Source: Qipengyuania xiapuensis
GTDB lineage: Bacteria; Pseudomonadota; Alphaproteobacteria; Sphingomonadales; Sphingomonadaceae
Reading direction: 5' to 3'
Length of the DNA stretch: 64,000 bases
Assembly: GCF_019711395.1 (NCBI RefSeq)
Contig: NZ_JAIGNL010000002.1
Location: forward strand, 477,001-541,000
The translations under genes and the position numbers were made by a program. Below, piece after piece: positions 44,258-53,376 of the stretch. Under the pieces are notes generated by a model that saw only the letters and a list, made by a program, of their open reading frames with translations, made no database searches and had not been told where the DNA came from. Position 1 is the stretch's first letter; every line of letters begins with the position of its first letter.

Positions 44258-45532
44258 TCACTCGATCACGCGTCCGCGCGCCATCACCCAGTCGACATTC
44301 TCGAGTACGGTGACATCTTCCAGCGGATTGCCTTCGACCGCGATGATGTCGGCCGAATAGCCCGGCGCGATCCGTCCGATTTCGTTCTCCATCCCGATGA
44401 TTGCGGCGGCGCCCGTCGTGGCGCTTGCCAGCGCCTCGCGGTTGCTCATGCCGTTACTGCGCATCAGCGCGAACTCGCCCGCATTCTGGCCGTGCGGGAA
44501 TACGCCCGCATCGGTGCCGAAGGCGACCTTCACGCCCCAGCGGCGGGCGCGTTCGACGATGGTGCTGGCATATTCGCTGACTGCGCGGATCTTTTCTTCG
44601 ACCACCGGAGTGTAGAAGCCCTTGCCGAGGTTCCCCTTGATGCCTTCGAAGGCCATCAGCGTGGGCACCAGCGTGGTGCCGTTCTCGCGCATGGCCTTGG
44701 CCGCGGCCTCGTCGAGATAGGTGCCGTGTTCGATCGTGTGCACGCCTGCGCGGGCGGCCGCCTCGATCCCGCGTGCGCCGTGGGCGTGTGCAGCGACCTT
44801 GAGGCCGAGCGATTCCGCAGTGGTCACGATCGAGCGCATCTCCTCATCGGAGAAATGCGCCTCGAGCCCGCGACCCTGCTGGCTGAGCACGCCGCCGGTG
44901 GCGGTGATCTTGATGAGGTCCGCGCCGTATTTCGAGGCAAGGCGGACTTTTTCCGCGCATTCGACCGGACCGGTGCAGGCGAAGGAGGTGCCGAGGGAAT
45001 CGTTCACCTCGCGGCGGAAACCGTTGATGTCGCCGTGTCCCCCGACGATCGCGATGGTGCGCGCGCTGGTGACGACGCGCGGTCCGGGAAGCATGCCTTC
45101 CGCGGTCGCCCGGCCAAGCATCTGCATCACCTGGTCGGTGCGCGAGCCGACATCGCGCACGGTGGTGAAGCCTGCGAGCGCGGTGATGCGGGCGTTCTTC
45201 GCCGCGACCAGCACATTCCACTCGCTCGGCGTGGTCGCCGCACGCCAGAATTCGCCGCTCGGATCGCCCGAGAGGTGGGTGTGCAGGTCGATCAGTCCGG
45301 GGACGAGCGTCTTGCCTTCGAGATGGATCATTTCCGCGCCGTCGGGCGTGCCTGTCCAACCTTCTTCCACGCTCACGATCCGGCCGTCGGTCACGGTCAC
45401 GGTCACGCGGCCCTGGACCGGCTTGTCGGCATCGGTGACGATTCCGTCGGCATGGATGATGGTGGTCTGTGCCAGTGCGGGCGCGGCGCTGGCCATCAGA
45501 GTTGCGGCAAGGCCGGCAATCAGTTTGCGCAT
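44258..45532 (-). CDS. Exported metal-dependent amidohydrolase (prolidase/imidazolonepropionase-like)
   Basis: A 424-residue amidohydrolase. A signal peptide (1-21) precedes the beta-sandwich and barrel with metal ligands in PGLIDLHTHL near 74-83, a Lys-containing LIKITATGG near 208, HAHG near 243, HIEHG-type near 262 (HTIEHG) and FGTDAGVFPHG near 337-347. Such exported enzymes hydrolyse Xaa-Pro dipeptides or N-acyl amino acids. It is divergent from the S9 peptidase gene. The start was set at the signal peptide Met. Confidence 0.88.
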   Translation of the reverse strand: MRKLIAGLAATLMASAAPALAQTTIIHADGIVTDADKPVQGRVTVTVTDGRIVSVEEGWTGTPDGAEMIHLEGKTLVPGLIDLHTHLSGDPSGEFWRAATTPSEWNVLVAAKNARITALAGFTTVRDVGSRTDQVMQMLGRATAEGMLPGPRVVTSARTIAIVGGHGDINGFRREVNDSLGTSFACTGPVECAEKVRLASKYGADLIKITATGGVLSQQGRGLEAHFSDEEMRSIVTTAESLGLKVAAHAHGARGIEAAARAGVHTIEHGTYLDEAAAKAMRENGTTLVPTLMAFEGIKGNLGKGFYTPVVEEKIRAVSEYASTIVERARRWGVKVAFGTDAGVFPHGQNAGEFALMRSNGMSNREALASATTGAAAIIGMENEIGRIAPGYSADIIAVEGNPLEDVTVLENVDWVMARGRVIE

Positions 45533-45660
45533 AGTCTCTCTCCCCTGTGTCGGCAGGGGTGATGCCCGCTCGGGACCCTTCTGCCAAGCCCTCGGTTTGC
45601 CAAGGGACACCACATCGCTATGAGTGCGCCCACAAGATTTACCCGAGGAGAGAAACCCCG

Positions 45661-47718
45661 ATGACCACCCGTTCTTTCGCCATTGCCGCAACCCTGCTTG
45701 CCGGCGTCTCGATCGCCGCCACGGCACAGGCGCGCCCGATGACGCCCGAAGATGTCGCCAAGCTGGAGAGCGTCGGCGCGATCGCCGTCTCGCCCGACGG
45801 CAGCCGCGTCGCCTACACGACCGCGAGCCTGCCCGACATCACCGATGGCGAGGAGAACGGTACCACCACGCAGCAGCTCAACCTTGCCTATGCGCCGGGT
45901 AACACTCGTGAATTCCTGCCCGACGACATGTCCATTTCGGGCATCGCCTTCTCGCCCGACGGCCGCATGATGAGCTTCCTGTGGACCGATGGCGACGAAG
46001 ACCGCGCGGTCTACGGCATCCCCGTCGACGGCGGTGCCTATCGCAAGCTCGCCGCGGTCGATGGCGCAGGCGTTCGCTCCTACGCATGGAGCCCGAGCGG
46101 CACGCACATGCACTTGCTGGTCGGTCCCGACGAGGACAGCGCCCGCGAGAAGGAGCGCAAGGCCGGCTTCAACTCGGTCGTCTACGAGGAAGAGCAGCAG
46201 CTCAACCGCCTGTTCCGCGCGCGTATCGGCATGGAAGTCGATGCAGAGCCGCAGGAAGTCACCGTCCCCGGCTACGTGACCTCGTTCCAGATTGCCGACA
46301 ATGCCCGCATCGGCGTGATCGAGACCGCGCCGTCGACGCAGATCGACGATGCCTACACCTCCAAGAAGGTGAACATCCTCGACATGGAAACCGGCGATGT
46401 CCGCATGGTCATCGAGACCACCGGCAAGATCGACGATGTCGAGATTTCGCCCGATGCAAGCCAGCTCGCGCTGATCGCCGCAGTCGACATGAACGATCCG
46501 GCCGCCACCACGATCCACTTCGTCGACACCGCCACCGGCACGATCACGCCGCACCGCGCAGGCGAACCCGAAGCCGTGGTCGACGTCGAATACATGGATG
46601 ACGGCCGCCTCGTCGCAGCCGTGCATGTCGGCGCGCAGAGCGTGCTGCGCATTCACAACCGCGACGGCTCGCTGGCGCGCGAAATCGATCCCGGCGCGCT
46701 GATCATCACCGGCATCGACACGGCAGGCGATACCGTCGCGGTGCGGGCCAATGCGCCGCAGCACCCGAACGAGCTGTTCAGGCTCGACGGCAATGGCTTC
46801 ACCCGCTGGACGATGCACAATCCTTGGCTGTCGGAAATCGACTTCGGGGAGCAGCGCACATTCCGCTTCACCGCCCGTGACGGCCAGGAAGTCGAAGGCG
46901 TCCTGATCGAGCCGGTCGGCGGCACTCCGCGTGGCGGCGCCCCGCTGATCATGAACGTGCATGGCGGCCCCGAAGCGCATGACAGCAACGGCTGGCAGAC
47001 CGCCTATTCGAAGCCGGGCCATGTCGCCGCGGGCCAGGGCTATGCGGTGTTCCTGCCCAACTATCGCGGCTCGACCGGCTACGGCACGGCGTTCTCGAAA
47101 CAGCACCAGGGCAATTACACCGATCCCGAGTTCACCGATCTCGTCGACGCCAAGCGCGCACTCGTCGCCGAAGGCATCGCCGATGCAGACCGCGTCGGTG
47201 TGACCGGCGGCTCCTACGGCGGCTATGCCACGGCATGGTCCTCGACCTACAACAGCGCCGAATTCGCAGCCGGCGTCATGTTCGTCGGCATTTCGAACCA
47301 GGTCTCGAAATTCGGCACGGGCGACATCCCCTACGAGATGTACAACGTCCACAGCCGTGCATGGCCGTGGGACAACTGGCAGAAGATGCTCGAAGTCTCG
47401 CCGATCTACCATGTCGACAAGGCCAACACGCCGCTCCTGATCATGCATGGCGAGGAAGACACGCGCGTCGATCCGGGCCAGAGCCTCGAGCTCTACCGCT
47501 CGATCAAGATCCGCAAGCCCGACCTGCCCGTGCGCATGGTCTTCTATCCGGGTGAAGGCCACGGCAACCAGAAGGCTGCCGCGCGCTACGACTACAACCT
47601 GCGCATGATGCGCTGGTTCGACACCTACCTGAAGACGGGCGACCGCGATGCGCCGCTGCCCGATACGCGTCCGGTTCTGCCCGAGGGCACGACCGGGGCC
47701 AGCGCTTCGGAAGACTGA
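45661..47718 (+). CDS. Exported S9-family (prolyl oligopeptidase-type) serine peptidase
   Basis: A 685-residue peptidase with a signal peptide (1-24), an N-terminal beta-propeller with SPDG repeats (about 40-385) and a C-terminal alpha/beta-hydrolase domain. The catalytic residues are Ser in GGSYGGYAT near 521, Asp in EEDTRVDPGQS near 602 and His in GEGHGN near 634. It should cleave short peptides in the periplasm or outside the cell. The ATG at 45661 follows a GAGGAGAG ribosome site. A hairpin at 47747 closes it. Confidence 0.93.
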   Translation: MTTRSFAIAATLLAGVSIAATAQARPMTPEDVAKLESVGAIAVSPDGSRVAYTTASLPDITDGEENGTTTQQLNLAYAPGNTREFLPDDMSISGIAFSPDGRMMSFLWTDGDEDRAVYGIPVDGGAYRKLAAVDGAGVRSYAWSPSGTHMHLLVGPDEDSAREKERKAGFNSVVYEEEQQLNRLFRARIGMEVDAEPQEVTVPGYVTSFQIADNARIGVIETAPSTQIDDAYTSKKVNILDMETGDVRMVIETTGKIDDVEISPDASQLALIAAVDMNDPAATTIHFVDTATGTITPHRAGEPEAVVDVEYMDDGRLVAAVHVGAQSVLRIHNRDGSLAREIDPGALIITGIDTAGDTVAVRANAPQHPNELFRLDGNGFTRWTMHNPWLSEIDFGEQRTFRFTARDGQEVEGVLIEPVGGTPRGGAPLIMNVHGGPEAHDSNGWQTAYSKPGHVAAGQGYAVFLPNYRGSTGYGTAFSKQHQGNYTDPEFTDLVDAKRALVAEGIADADRVGVTGGSYGGYATAWSSTYNSAEFAAGVMFVGISNQVSKFGTGDIPYEMYNVHSRAWPWDNWQKMLEVSPIYHVDKANTPLLIMHGEEDTRVDPGQSLELYRSIKIRKPDLPVRMVFYPGEGHGNQKAAARYDYNLRMMRWFDTYLKTGDRDAPLPDTRPVLPEGTTGASASED

Positions 47719-47746
47719 TCGACAAAAATTAGGCTTTGCCTGCTAG

Positions 47747-47784
47747 ACCCGTCCTCCGGAGCACTTTCGGAGGGCGGGTTTTTT
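47747..47784 (+). terminator. Terminator after the S9 peptidase, overlapping the next gene's start region
   Basis: A 12-base-pair stem (47747-47758 with 47768-47779, one G-U pair) followed by six T. Its descending arm contains GGAGGG, the ribosome site for the TTG at 47783, so termination structure and translation start of the next gene are mutually exclusive. Confidence 0.85.
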
Positions 47785-48295
47785 GCGGGCATTACTGTCG
47801 ATCGGCGTTGGCATTGCCATGATCGCGTCTGGCCTGCGCCTGTTCCCCGACCTCGAGGACATGCCGACCTTCATGGCGGTGATCTTCGTCCTTTTCGGTC
47901 TCATGCTTGTCTATGCGGGATTCTATCACGCCCGTCTGCGCATACTGCGCCGACGCGCCTATGCCGGCGGACGCGAAAGACGCGGCACAGTTCGGTACTT
48001 GAAGCCGCTCGGCGAAGACGATGCCCTCGCCTACCTCGTCTTCGCGAACAGCCATTCGGAATGGCTGATGTCGGTCGACACCTCGAGCATCAGAAAGGTC
48101 GAGGGCGACCTTTCCGAAGGCGTCGCAGCACGCGCCTATCTGGGCGACGACGACAAGATCTACGCCCTCGATATCGGCAAGGTGAAAGCGCTGCCCATAT
48201 CTGTAGGCGAGCCATTCGAGGGAAAGCTCAAGGAGCGTATCGCATGGGCAGAGCGCAAGAAGGCCGAATGGGCCGAGCGCGTCGTCAGCGATTGA
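47783..48295 (+). CDS. Small membrane protein, DUF3592-like topology
   Basis: A 170-residue protein with two N-terminal membrane segments (about 3-20 and 29-48) and a soluble C-terminal domain with a basic helix near the membrane. I do not recognise the family with certainty. The TTG start at 47783 has GGAGG nine bases upstream but lies in a terminator T tract; an alternative ATG is at 47819, without a ribosome site. It converges on the MipA-like gene with a six-base gap. Confidence 0.6.
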   Translation: MRALLSIGVGIAMIASGLRLFPDLEDMPTFMAVIFVLFGLMLVYAGFYHARLRILRRRAYAGGRERRGTVRYLKPLGEDDALAYLVFANSHSEWLMSVDTSSIRKVEGDLSEGVAARAYLGDDDKIYALDIGKVKALPISVGEPFEGKLKERIAWAERKKAEWAERVVSD

Positions 48296-48301
48296 CGAAC
48301 C

Positions 48302-49180
48302 TTAGAACGTGTAGCCAACCCCGATTGCGGCGAACCACTGGTCCGCATCGCCACGGATCGAGGTGAACGGCGTATCGGCAGCATCGCCGGTCAGTTTCGA
48401 CCAGCCGCCGATCCCCACGAGCGACAATCCGCCATCGGTCACGTCGCCGCTGAGATCGTGGGCGAGGAACAGCGTCAGACCGTAGCTTTCCATCCCGCCT
48501 TCGGCATCGAATCCCGGCAACAGGTCGGGATCGGGCACCAGCGTGTTGAGCGTCGGAACCGTGTAGTAATAATCGGCGAAATCGTCGTCGATGAAGTTGG
48601 TGCTGAAGGTGAGCGAGGCCGCCGTCGCGCGGCTCAGCGGCGTGAAGTAGGTCACGCTCGGGCTGATCGCCATGCCGCCATGAGCGCCCGCGACATCCCA
48701 TGCCGCATCGACATTGAAGCTGAGGCTGTCGAAAGGATTGAGAAGCTTGGGATATGACACACCCAAGCTGACCCCGACTTCGACGGCGCGATCGAGTTCG
48801 CCGTAGCGCGCCACGATGTCGTCGTTAATGTCCTCGACATCGTCGCGGTCGGCGCGAAGCCGGATCATCGGACCGGCCGAGAACGCGATACCTTCGTCGG
48901 GATCGGGAATGAAATCGAGCGCCAAGCCGCCGGGACGAGGATTGATGTCGATGCCCCCGAGCGATCCCTGCACGATCGGCAGGACATTCACATTGTAGTC
49001 GTCGCTTCCCGAATAGCTCGGATTGTAGGCGACCCCGATACCGACGCTGAGGTAGTCGCCATCGAAGATCGTTTCCGGCGGACCGGCGGGCACCGGTGCG
49101 CTTTCCTCGACCTCCTGCGCGAGAGCCGGCGTTGCGAATGCCAGACCGGCGATCAGGGGCAAGGCGACAAGACGTATCAT
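48302..49180 (-). CDS. MipA/OmpV-family outer membrane protein
   Basis: A 292-residue outer-membrane protein. Signal peptide 1-22, then beta strands alternating hydrophobic and polar residues, with the MipA/OmpV start YLSVGIGVAYNPSYSGSDDY near 45-64 and a terminal strand ending in GVGYTF, the aromatic C-terminus recognised by the BAM machinery. Family members act as scaffolds for murein enzymes or as small barrels of unknown transport role. Confidence 0.9.
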   Translation of the reverse strand: MIRLVALPLIAGLAFATPALAQEVEESAPVPAGPPETIFDGDYLSVGIGVAYNPSYSGSDDYNVNVLPIVQGSLGGIDINPRPGGLALDFIPDPDEGIAFSAGPMIRLRADRDDVEDINDDIVARYGELDRAVEVGVSLGVSYPKLLNPFDSLSFNVDAAWDVAGAHGGMAISPSVTYFTPLSRATAASLTFSTNFIDDDFADYYYTVPTLNTLVPDPDLLPGFDAEGGMESYGLTLFLAHDLSGDVTDGGLSLVGIGGWSKLTGDAADTPFTSIRGDADQWFAAIGVGYTF

Positions 49181-49289
49181 ACGGGATTTCCCTCCGTTAT
49201 TGCCAAGCCAACGTGCAGGCGCGCAGCGCGTTCCAGCCGGCGTAATTCTCGCATTGCGCCCCGGCAGTCACCGCAATAGAACCTTGGCC

Positions 49290-50030
49290 ATGAAGACATT
49301 CCTTCCCGCGGTCGCCAGCCTGGGTCTTGCCCTCGCACTCCCTTTCACATTGCAGGCGCAGGACACTGCCCCGCCCATCGTCGCAGCGGAGGAATCCGCT
49401 CACGCGCACCTCGTTGCGGTCATGTCGCCCGACGCGCTTCACGAAGCCTCGTTTGCTAACACGGTTTCCGAGCTTCGCCGGTTCTACATGGAGAACCCCG
49501 ATTTCGTGCTGCTGGACAAGGAATGCCCGGGCCTGATCGACAATATCTTCGAAAAGAGCGAAGACGAGATGCGCGAGTATCACTGGGCCGAAGCCAACGC
49601 GATCCGCAGCCTCATGCTCGACCTCGTGACCGAATACCTGACCGAGGAGCAAGCACGCGAGGGTGCCGCGCTATATGGCACGCCGCTCGGCCAGAAGGTG
49701 ATCATTGCCGCAGGGCAGAACCAGAACCTCCAGAACACGATGGAAAGCGCCGTCGAGAACAAGGGCGGCGAGGTCGACCGCACCGCCTTCGACCGTGATC
49801 AGCGGGCGACCACTTCCAAGGTGCTGCGCACGCTGACGCGCGCCGAGATCGAGGAATTCGGCCGCCTGGCCATGGGCAGCAAGTTCCTGCCCGCCTTCCA
49901 GCGGCTCAACCCGCTGATCCAGCAGCGCAAGTTCGAACTGCTCAATTCCGACCGCCTCTCGGCCTACGAGACGCGCATGCAGGCGGCGATGCAGGACGCA
50001 ATGAATTCGCACATCGAGGCCTGCAATTAA
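49290..50030 (+). CDS. Exported DUF2059-like protein
   Basis: A 246-residue protein with a signal peptide (1-21). The mature region is helical and contains a segment resembling DUF2059 (VTEYLTEEQAREGAALYGTPLGQKV, split near residues 115-140), and a final helix with a Cys next to the C-terminus (EACN). Function unknown, probably periplasmic. The ATG at 49290 begins the signal peptide. It runs toward crtY with a 28-base gap and might share its transcript. Confidence 0.7.
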   Translation: MKTFLPAVASLGLALALPFTLQAQDTAPPIVAAEESAHAHLVAVMSPDALHEASFANTVSELRRFYMENPDFVLLDKECPGLIDNIFEKSEDEMREYHWAEANAIRSLMLDLVTEYLTEEQAREGAALYGTPLGQKVIIAAGQNQNLQNTMESAVENKGGEVDRTAFDRDQRATTSKVLRTLTRAEIEEFGRLAMGSKFLPAFQRLNPLIQQRKFELLNSDRLSAYETRMQAAMQDAMNSHIEACN

Positions 50031-50058
50031 GGCCCGACCGGACAGTCCGGGCGCATAG

Positions 50059-51237
50059 GTGACTTCGACCGGTCTCGATGTCGCGATCGTCGGCGGCGGC
50101 CTTGCAGGAGGGCTCCTCGCGATCGCCCTCAGGCGCAAGGCGTCCGAACTGTCATTCGGCTTGTTCGAGGCAGGCGAAAGCTTTGGTGGCAATCACCGCT
50201 GGAGCTGGTTCGAAGGCGATCTCGACGCCGACGGCACAGCGCTGCTCGATGGGTTCGACAAGGCGCAGTGGCCCGGCGGCAACGAGGTCCGCTTTCCTGC
50301 GCATAGGAGGCGTTTGAATAGCGACTACCGGTCGCTCGACAGCCGCGATTTCGATGCCGGACTTCGCCGTGAGCTGCCACAGGAAGCCATCCGCACGGGC
50401 AGCCGCGTCATGGGGATCGACGAGGCCGGCATCACGCTCGAAAATGGCGAGAGGATCGCCGCCAGGGTCGTGATCGACTGCCGCGACGCCGGCCCGAGCG
50501 AGCATCTCACCGGCGGCTGGCAGGTCTTCCTCGGCCAGCACCTGCGTACCTCCTCGCCGCACGGGATCGAGCGCCCGGTCATCATGGACGCCACGGTCGA
50601 GCAGCCCGGCGCCTACCGCTTCGTCTACCTCCTGCCGCTCGGCCCCGACGAGATCTTCGTCGAGGACACCTATTACGCCGACAGCCCTGCCCTCGATGCC
50701 CCGCTGCTGCGCGACCGGATCGCGGCCTATGCGAAGGAAAAGGGCTGGCAGGCCGAGCTGGTGCACGAAGAGACCGGCGTCCTGCCCGTTATCACCGGGG
50801 GCGATTTTGCCGCCTATCGCGCATCGCTGGAGACACCGGGCGTGGCGCTGGCGGGCGCAAGGGGCGGTTTCGTCCATCCCCTGACCAGCTACACCATGCC
50901 CATCGCGGTAGAAAATGCACTCGCCATTGCCGATGCTGCAGCACGTGACCTGTCCGGCCTCCCTGCTTTCGTGGAGGCGCGCGCGCACGAGCACTGGCGC
51001 CGTACCGCCTACTACCGGATGCTTGGGAAAATGCTTTTCCAGGCCGCGATTCCCGAGGAACGATATCGCGTGTTCGAGCGCTTCTATTGTCTACCGGAAC
51101 CACTCATCGAACGCTTTTACGCCGCCAGATCGTCCCGCCTCGACAAAATGCGCATCCTGACAGGCAAGCCTCCCGTACCTGTCACACGCGCCGTCAAGGC
51201 CTTGCTTGGCAAGGGCGCACCACTCGTCCAAGGGTAA
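50059..51237 (+). CDS. crtY: Lycopene beta-cyclase
   Basis: A 392-residue flavoprotein that closes the beta-rings of lycopene to make beta-carotene. The N-terminal dinucleotide site VAIVGGGLAGG (8-18) and the NHRWSWFEGDL motif (about 46-56) are typical of bacterial CrtY. It starts at GTG 50059; no ATG is available nearby, and the homologous region begins here. crtI follows after four bases. It acts at the inner membrane. Confidence 0.92.
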   Translation: MTSTGLDVAIVGGGLAGGLLAIALRRKASELSFGLFEAGESFGGNHRWSWFEGDLDADGTALLDGFDKAQWPGGNEVRFPAHRRRLNSDYRSLDSRDFDAGLRRELPQEAIRTGSRVMGIDEAGITLENGERIAARVVIDCRDAGPSEHLTGGWQVFLGQHLRTSSPHGIERPVIMDATVEQPGAYRFVYLLPLGPDEIFVEDTYYADSPALDAPLLRDRIAAYAKEKGWQAELVHEETGVLPVITGGDFAAYRASLETPGVALAGARGGFVHPLTSYTMPIAVENALAIADAAARDLSGLPAFVEARAHEHWRRTAYYRMLGKMLFQAAIPEERYRVFERFYCLPEPLIERFYAARSSRLDKMRILTGKPPVPVTRAVKALLGKGAPLVQG

Positions 51238-51241
51238 TTTC

Positions 51242-52798
51242 ATGAACGCCGAACCGACGTCTCCGCCTGTCGCTACTGCCGAAAGCGACGGACCCTTCAT
51301 TCCCGCGCCCACCGGCAGGACCGCCTGCGTGATCGGATCGGGTTTCGGCGGGCTCGCACTCGCCATCCGCCTGCAGTCGGCAGGCATCGAGACGACTGTG
51401 ATCGAGGCCCGCGCAAAGCCGGGTGGGCGCGCCTATTACTGGGAAAAGGACGGCCACACCTTCGACGCCGGACCGACGGTCATCACCGATCCCGACTGCC
51501 TGCGCGAGCTATGGGCGCTGACCGGCCACGAGATGGCCGAGGATATCGAGATCATGCCGGTCATGCCGTTCTACCGGCTCAACTGGCCCGACGGCACGAA
51601 TTTCGACTATTCGAACGATGAAGAGCAGCTCTTCCGCGAGATCGCCGAGCTGAACCCGGCCGACGTTGCGGGCTACCAGCGTTTCCTCGAATATTCCGAA
51701 GGCGTTTACGAAGAAGGCTACGTCAAGCTCGGCCACAAACCGTTCCTCGACTTCAAGTCGATGCTGAAGGCCGCCCCGGCACTGGCCCGGAAGCAGGCCT
51801 GGCGCAGCGTCTATTCGATGGTCTCGAGCTATGTCGAAAACGAGAAGCTGCGCGAGGCGCTCTCGTTCCACACGCTGCTCGTCGGCGGCAACCCGATGAA
51901 GACCAGCAGCATCTATGCGCTGATCCACAAGCTGGAGAAGGACGGCGGCGTCTGGTGGGCGAAGGGCGGCACCAACCGCCTGATCGCGGCCATGGTCACG
52001 CATTTCGAGCGCATCGGCGGCACCGTGCGTCTCCACGATCCGGTCACGCGGGTCCACACGCTGGGCAGCAAGGTCAGCGAGGTAGAGACGCATTCCGGCT
52101 TCAAGCAGCGCTTCGACGCGGTCGCCAGCAATGCCGACATCATGCACAGCTACAAGGACCTGCTGGCAGGCACCAAGCGCGGCCAGAGCTACGCCAAGTC
52201 ATTGAGCCGAAAGACCTTCTCGCCCAGCCTCTTCGTCGTCCATTTCGGCATCGAGGGCACCTGGCCGGGCATCCCGCACCACATGATCCTGTTCGGTCCG
52301 CGCTACAAGGGACTGCTCGAGGACATTTACGACCACGGCGTGCTGCCGCAGGATTTCTCGATCTACCTGCACCACCCGAGCGTGACCGATCCGAGCGTGG
52401 CGCCGGAAGGCATGAGCACCTTCTACGCCCTCGTGCCCGTCGCCCACATGGGCAAGCTGGCGGTCGACTGGCAGGAAATGGGCCCGATCCTCGAAAAGCG
52501 CATCCTCGACGAGCTCGAGCGGCGCCTGATCCCGGGCCTTCACGACCGCATCCGGACCAAGTTCCACTACGCCCCGCGCGACTTCGCGATGGACCTCAAC
52601 GCCTACAAGGGCAGCGCCTTCAGCCTCGAGCCGGTGCTGACCCAGAGCGCCTGGTTCCGCGGGCACAACCGCGACGATGTGCTTGACAATTTCTACCTCG
52701 TGGGTGCTGGGACACACCCTGGCGCCGGCATTCCCGGCGTCGTCGGCAGCGCAAAGGCGACTGCCGGACTGATGGTTGAAGATCTGGTGAGTGAATGA
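51242..52798 (+). CDS. crtI: Phytoene desaturase (lycopene-forming)
   Basis: A 518-residue CrtI, the four-step desaturase turning phytoene into lycopene. FAD binding site CVIGSGFGGLALAIRL near 29-44, the GGRAYYW and DAGPTVITD segments, and the C-terminal signature GAGTHPGAGIPGVVGSAK near 488-505 are intact. The ATG at 51242 is chosen over an upstream GTG. Its stop overlaps the LOG-like gene start (ATGA). Confidence 0.95.
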   Translation: MNAEPTSPPVATAESDGPFIPAPTGRTACVIGSGFGGLALAIRLQSAGIETTVIEARAKPGGRAYYWEKDGHTFDAGPTVITDPDCLRELWALTGHEMAEDIEIMPVMPFYRLNWPDGTNFDYSNDEEQLFREIAELNPADVAGYQRFLEYSEGVYEEGYVKLGHKPFLDFKSMLKAAPALARKQAWRSVYSMVSSYVENEKLREALSFHTLLVGGNPMKTSSIYALIHKLEKDGGVWWAKGGTNRLIAAMVTHFERIGGTVRLHDPVTRVHTLGSKVSEVETHSGFKQRFDAVASNADIMHSYKDLLAGTKRGQSYAKSLSRKTFSPSLFVVHFGIEGTWPGIPHHMILFGPRYKGLLEDIYDHGVLPQDFSIYLHHPSVTDPSVAPEGMSTFYALVPVAHMGKLAVDWQEMGPILEKRILDELERRLIPGLHDRIRTKFHYAPRDFAMDLNAYKGSAFSLEPVLTQSAWFRGHNRDDVLDNFYLVGAGTHPGAGIPGVVGSAKATAGLMVEDLVSE

Positions 52799-53376
52799 AG
52801 CGTCTTGCAGTCTATTGCGGATCGGCATCGCCCGAAGACCCGCGTTATCTCGAACTCGCACGTGACGTCGGCGCAGGGCTGGCGGAGCGCGGCATCGGCG
52901 TCGTCTATGGTGGCGGCAGGCTCGGCCTGATGGGCGCGGTCGCATCGGGCGCGCTCGATGCGGGCGGCGAGGTGATCGGCATCATCCCCGAAGCGCTTGC
53001 CAGCAGCGAAGTCGCCAACCACGACTGCACCGAACTGCATACGGTTTCGGGCATGCACGAGCGCAAGCAGAAGTTCACCGACCTGTCCGACGGGTTCGTG
53101 ACCATCCCCGGCGGCGTCGGCACGATGGACGAGCTGTGGGAAGCGGTCAGCTGGGCGCAGCTCGGCTATCACGACAACCCTGTCGGACTGCTCAATGCCT
53201 TCGGCTTCTATGACGAACTGATCGCCTTCAATCGCAAGATGGCCGAAGTCGGCTTCGTGCGTCCGGTTCACCAGGGGATCATCATCGCCGAAGAGACGTT
53301 AAGTGCGTTGCTGGAGAAAATGGAAAGCTACCAGCCGCATACACCGATCTTCAAGATGAAGGCCTCCGACCTCTGA
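52795..53376 (+). CDS. LOG-family nucleotide phosphoribohydrolase
   Basis: A 193-residue Rossmann protein of the TIGR00730/LOG group, which cleaves the base from AMP or cytokinin riboside monophosphate. GSASPEDPRY near 9-18, YGGGRLGLMG near 38-47 and PGGVGTMDELWE near 104-115 (catalytic Arg/Glu region) are present. The gene is embedded in the carotenoid cluster: its ATG overlaps the crtI stop and its stop overlaps the proposed crtB start. Whether it affects cytokinin-like compounds or general nucleotide salvage is open. Confidence 0.9.
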   Translation: MKRLAVYCGSASPEDPRYLELARDVGAGLAERGIGVVYGGGRLGLMGAVASGALDAGGEVIGIIPEALASSEVANHDCTELHTVSGMHERKQKFTDLSDGFVTIPGGVGTMDELWEAVSWAQLGYHDNPVGLLNAFGFYDELIAFNRKMAEVGFVRPVHQGIIIAEETLSALLEKMESYQPHTPIFKMKASDL

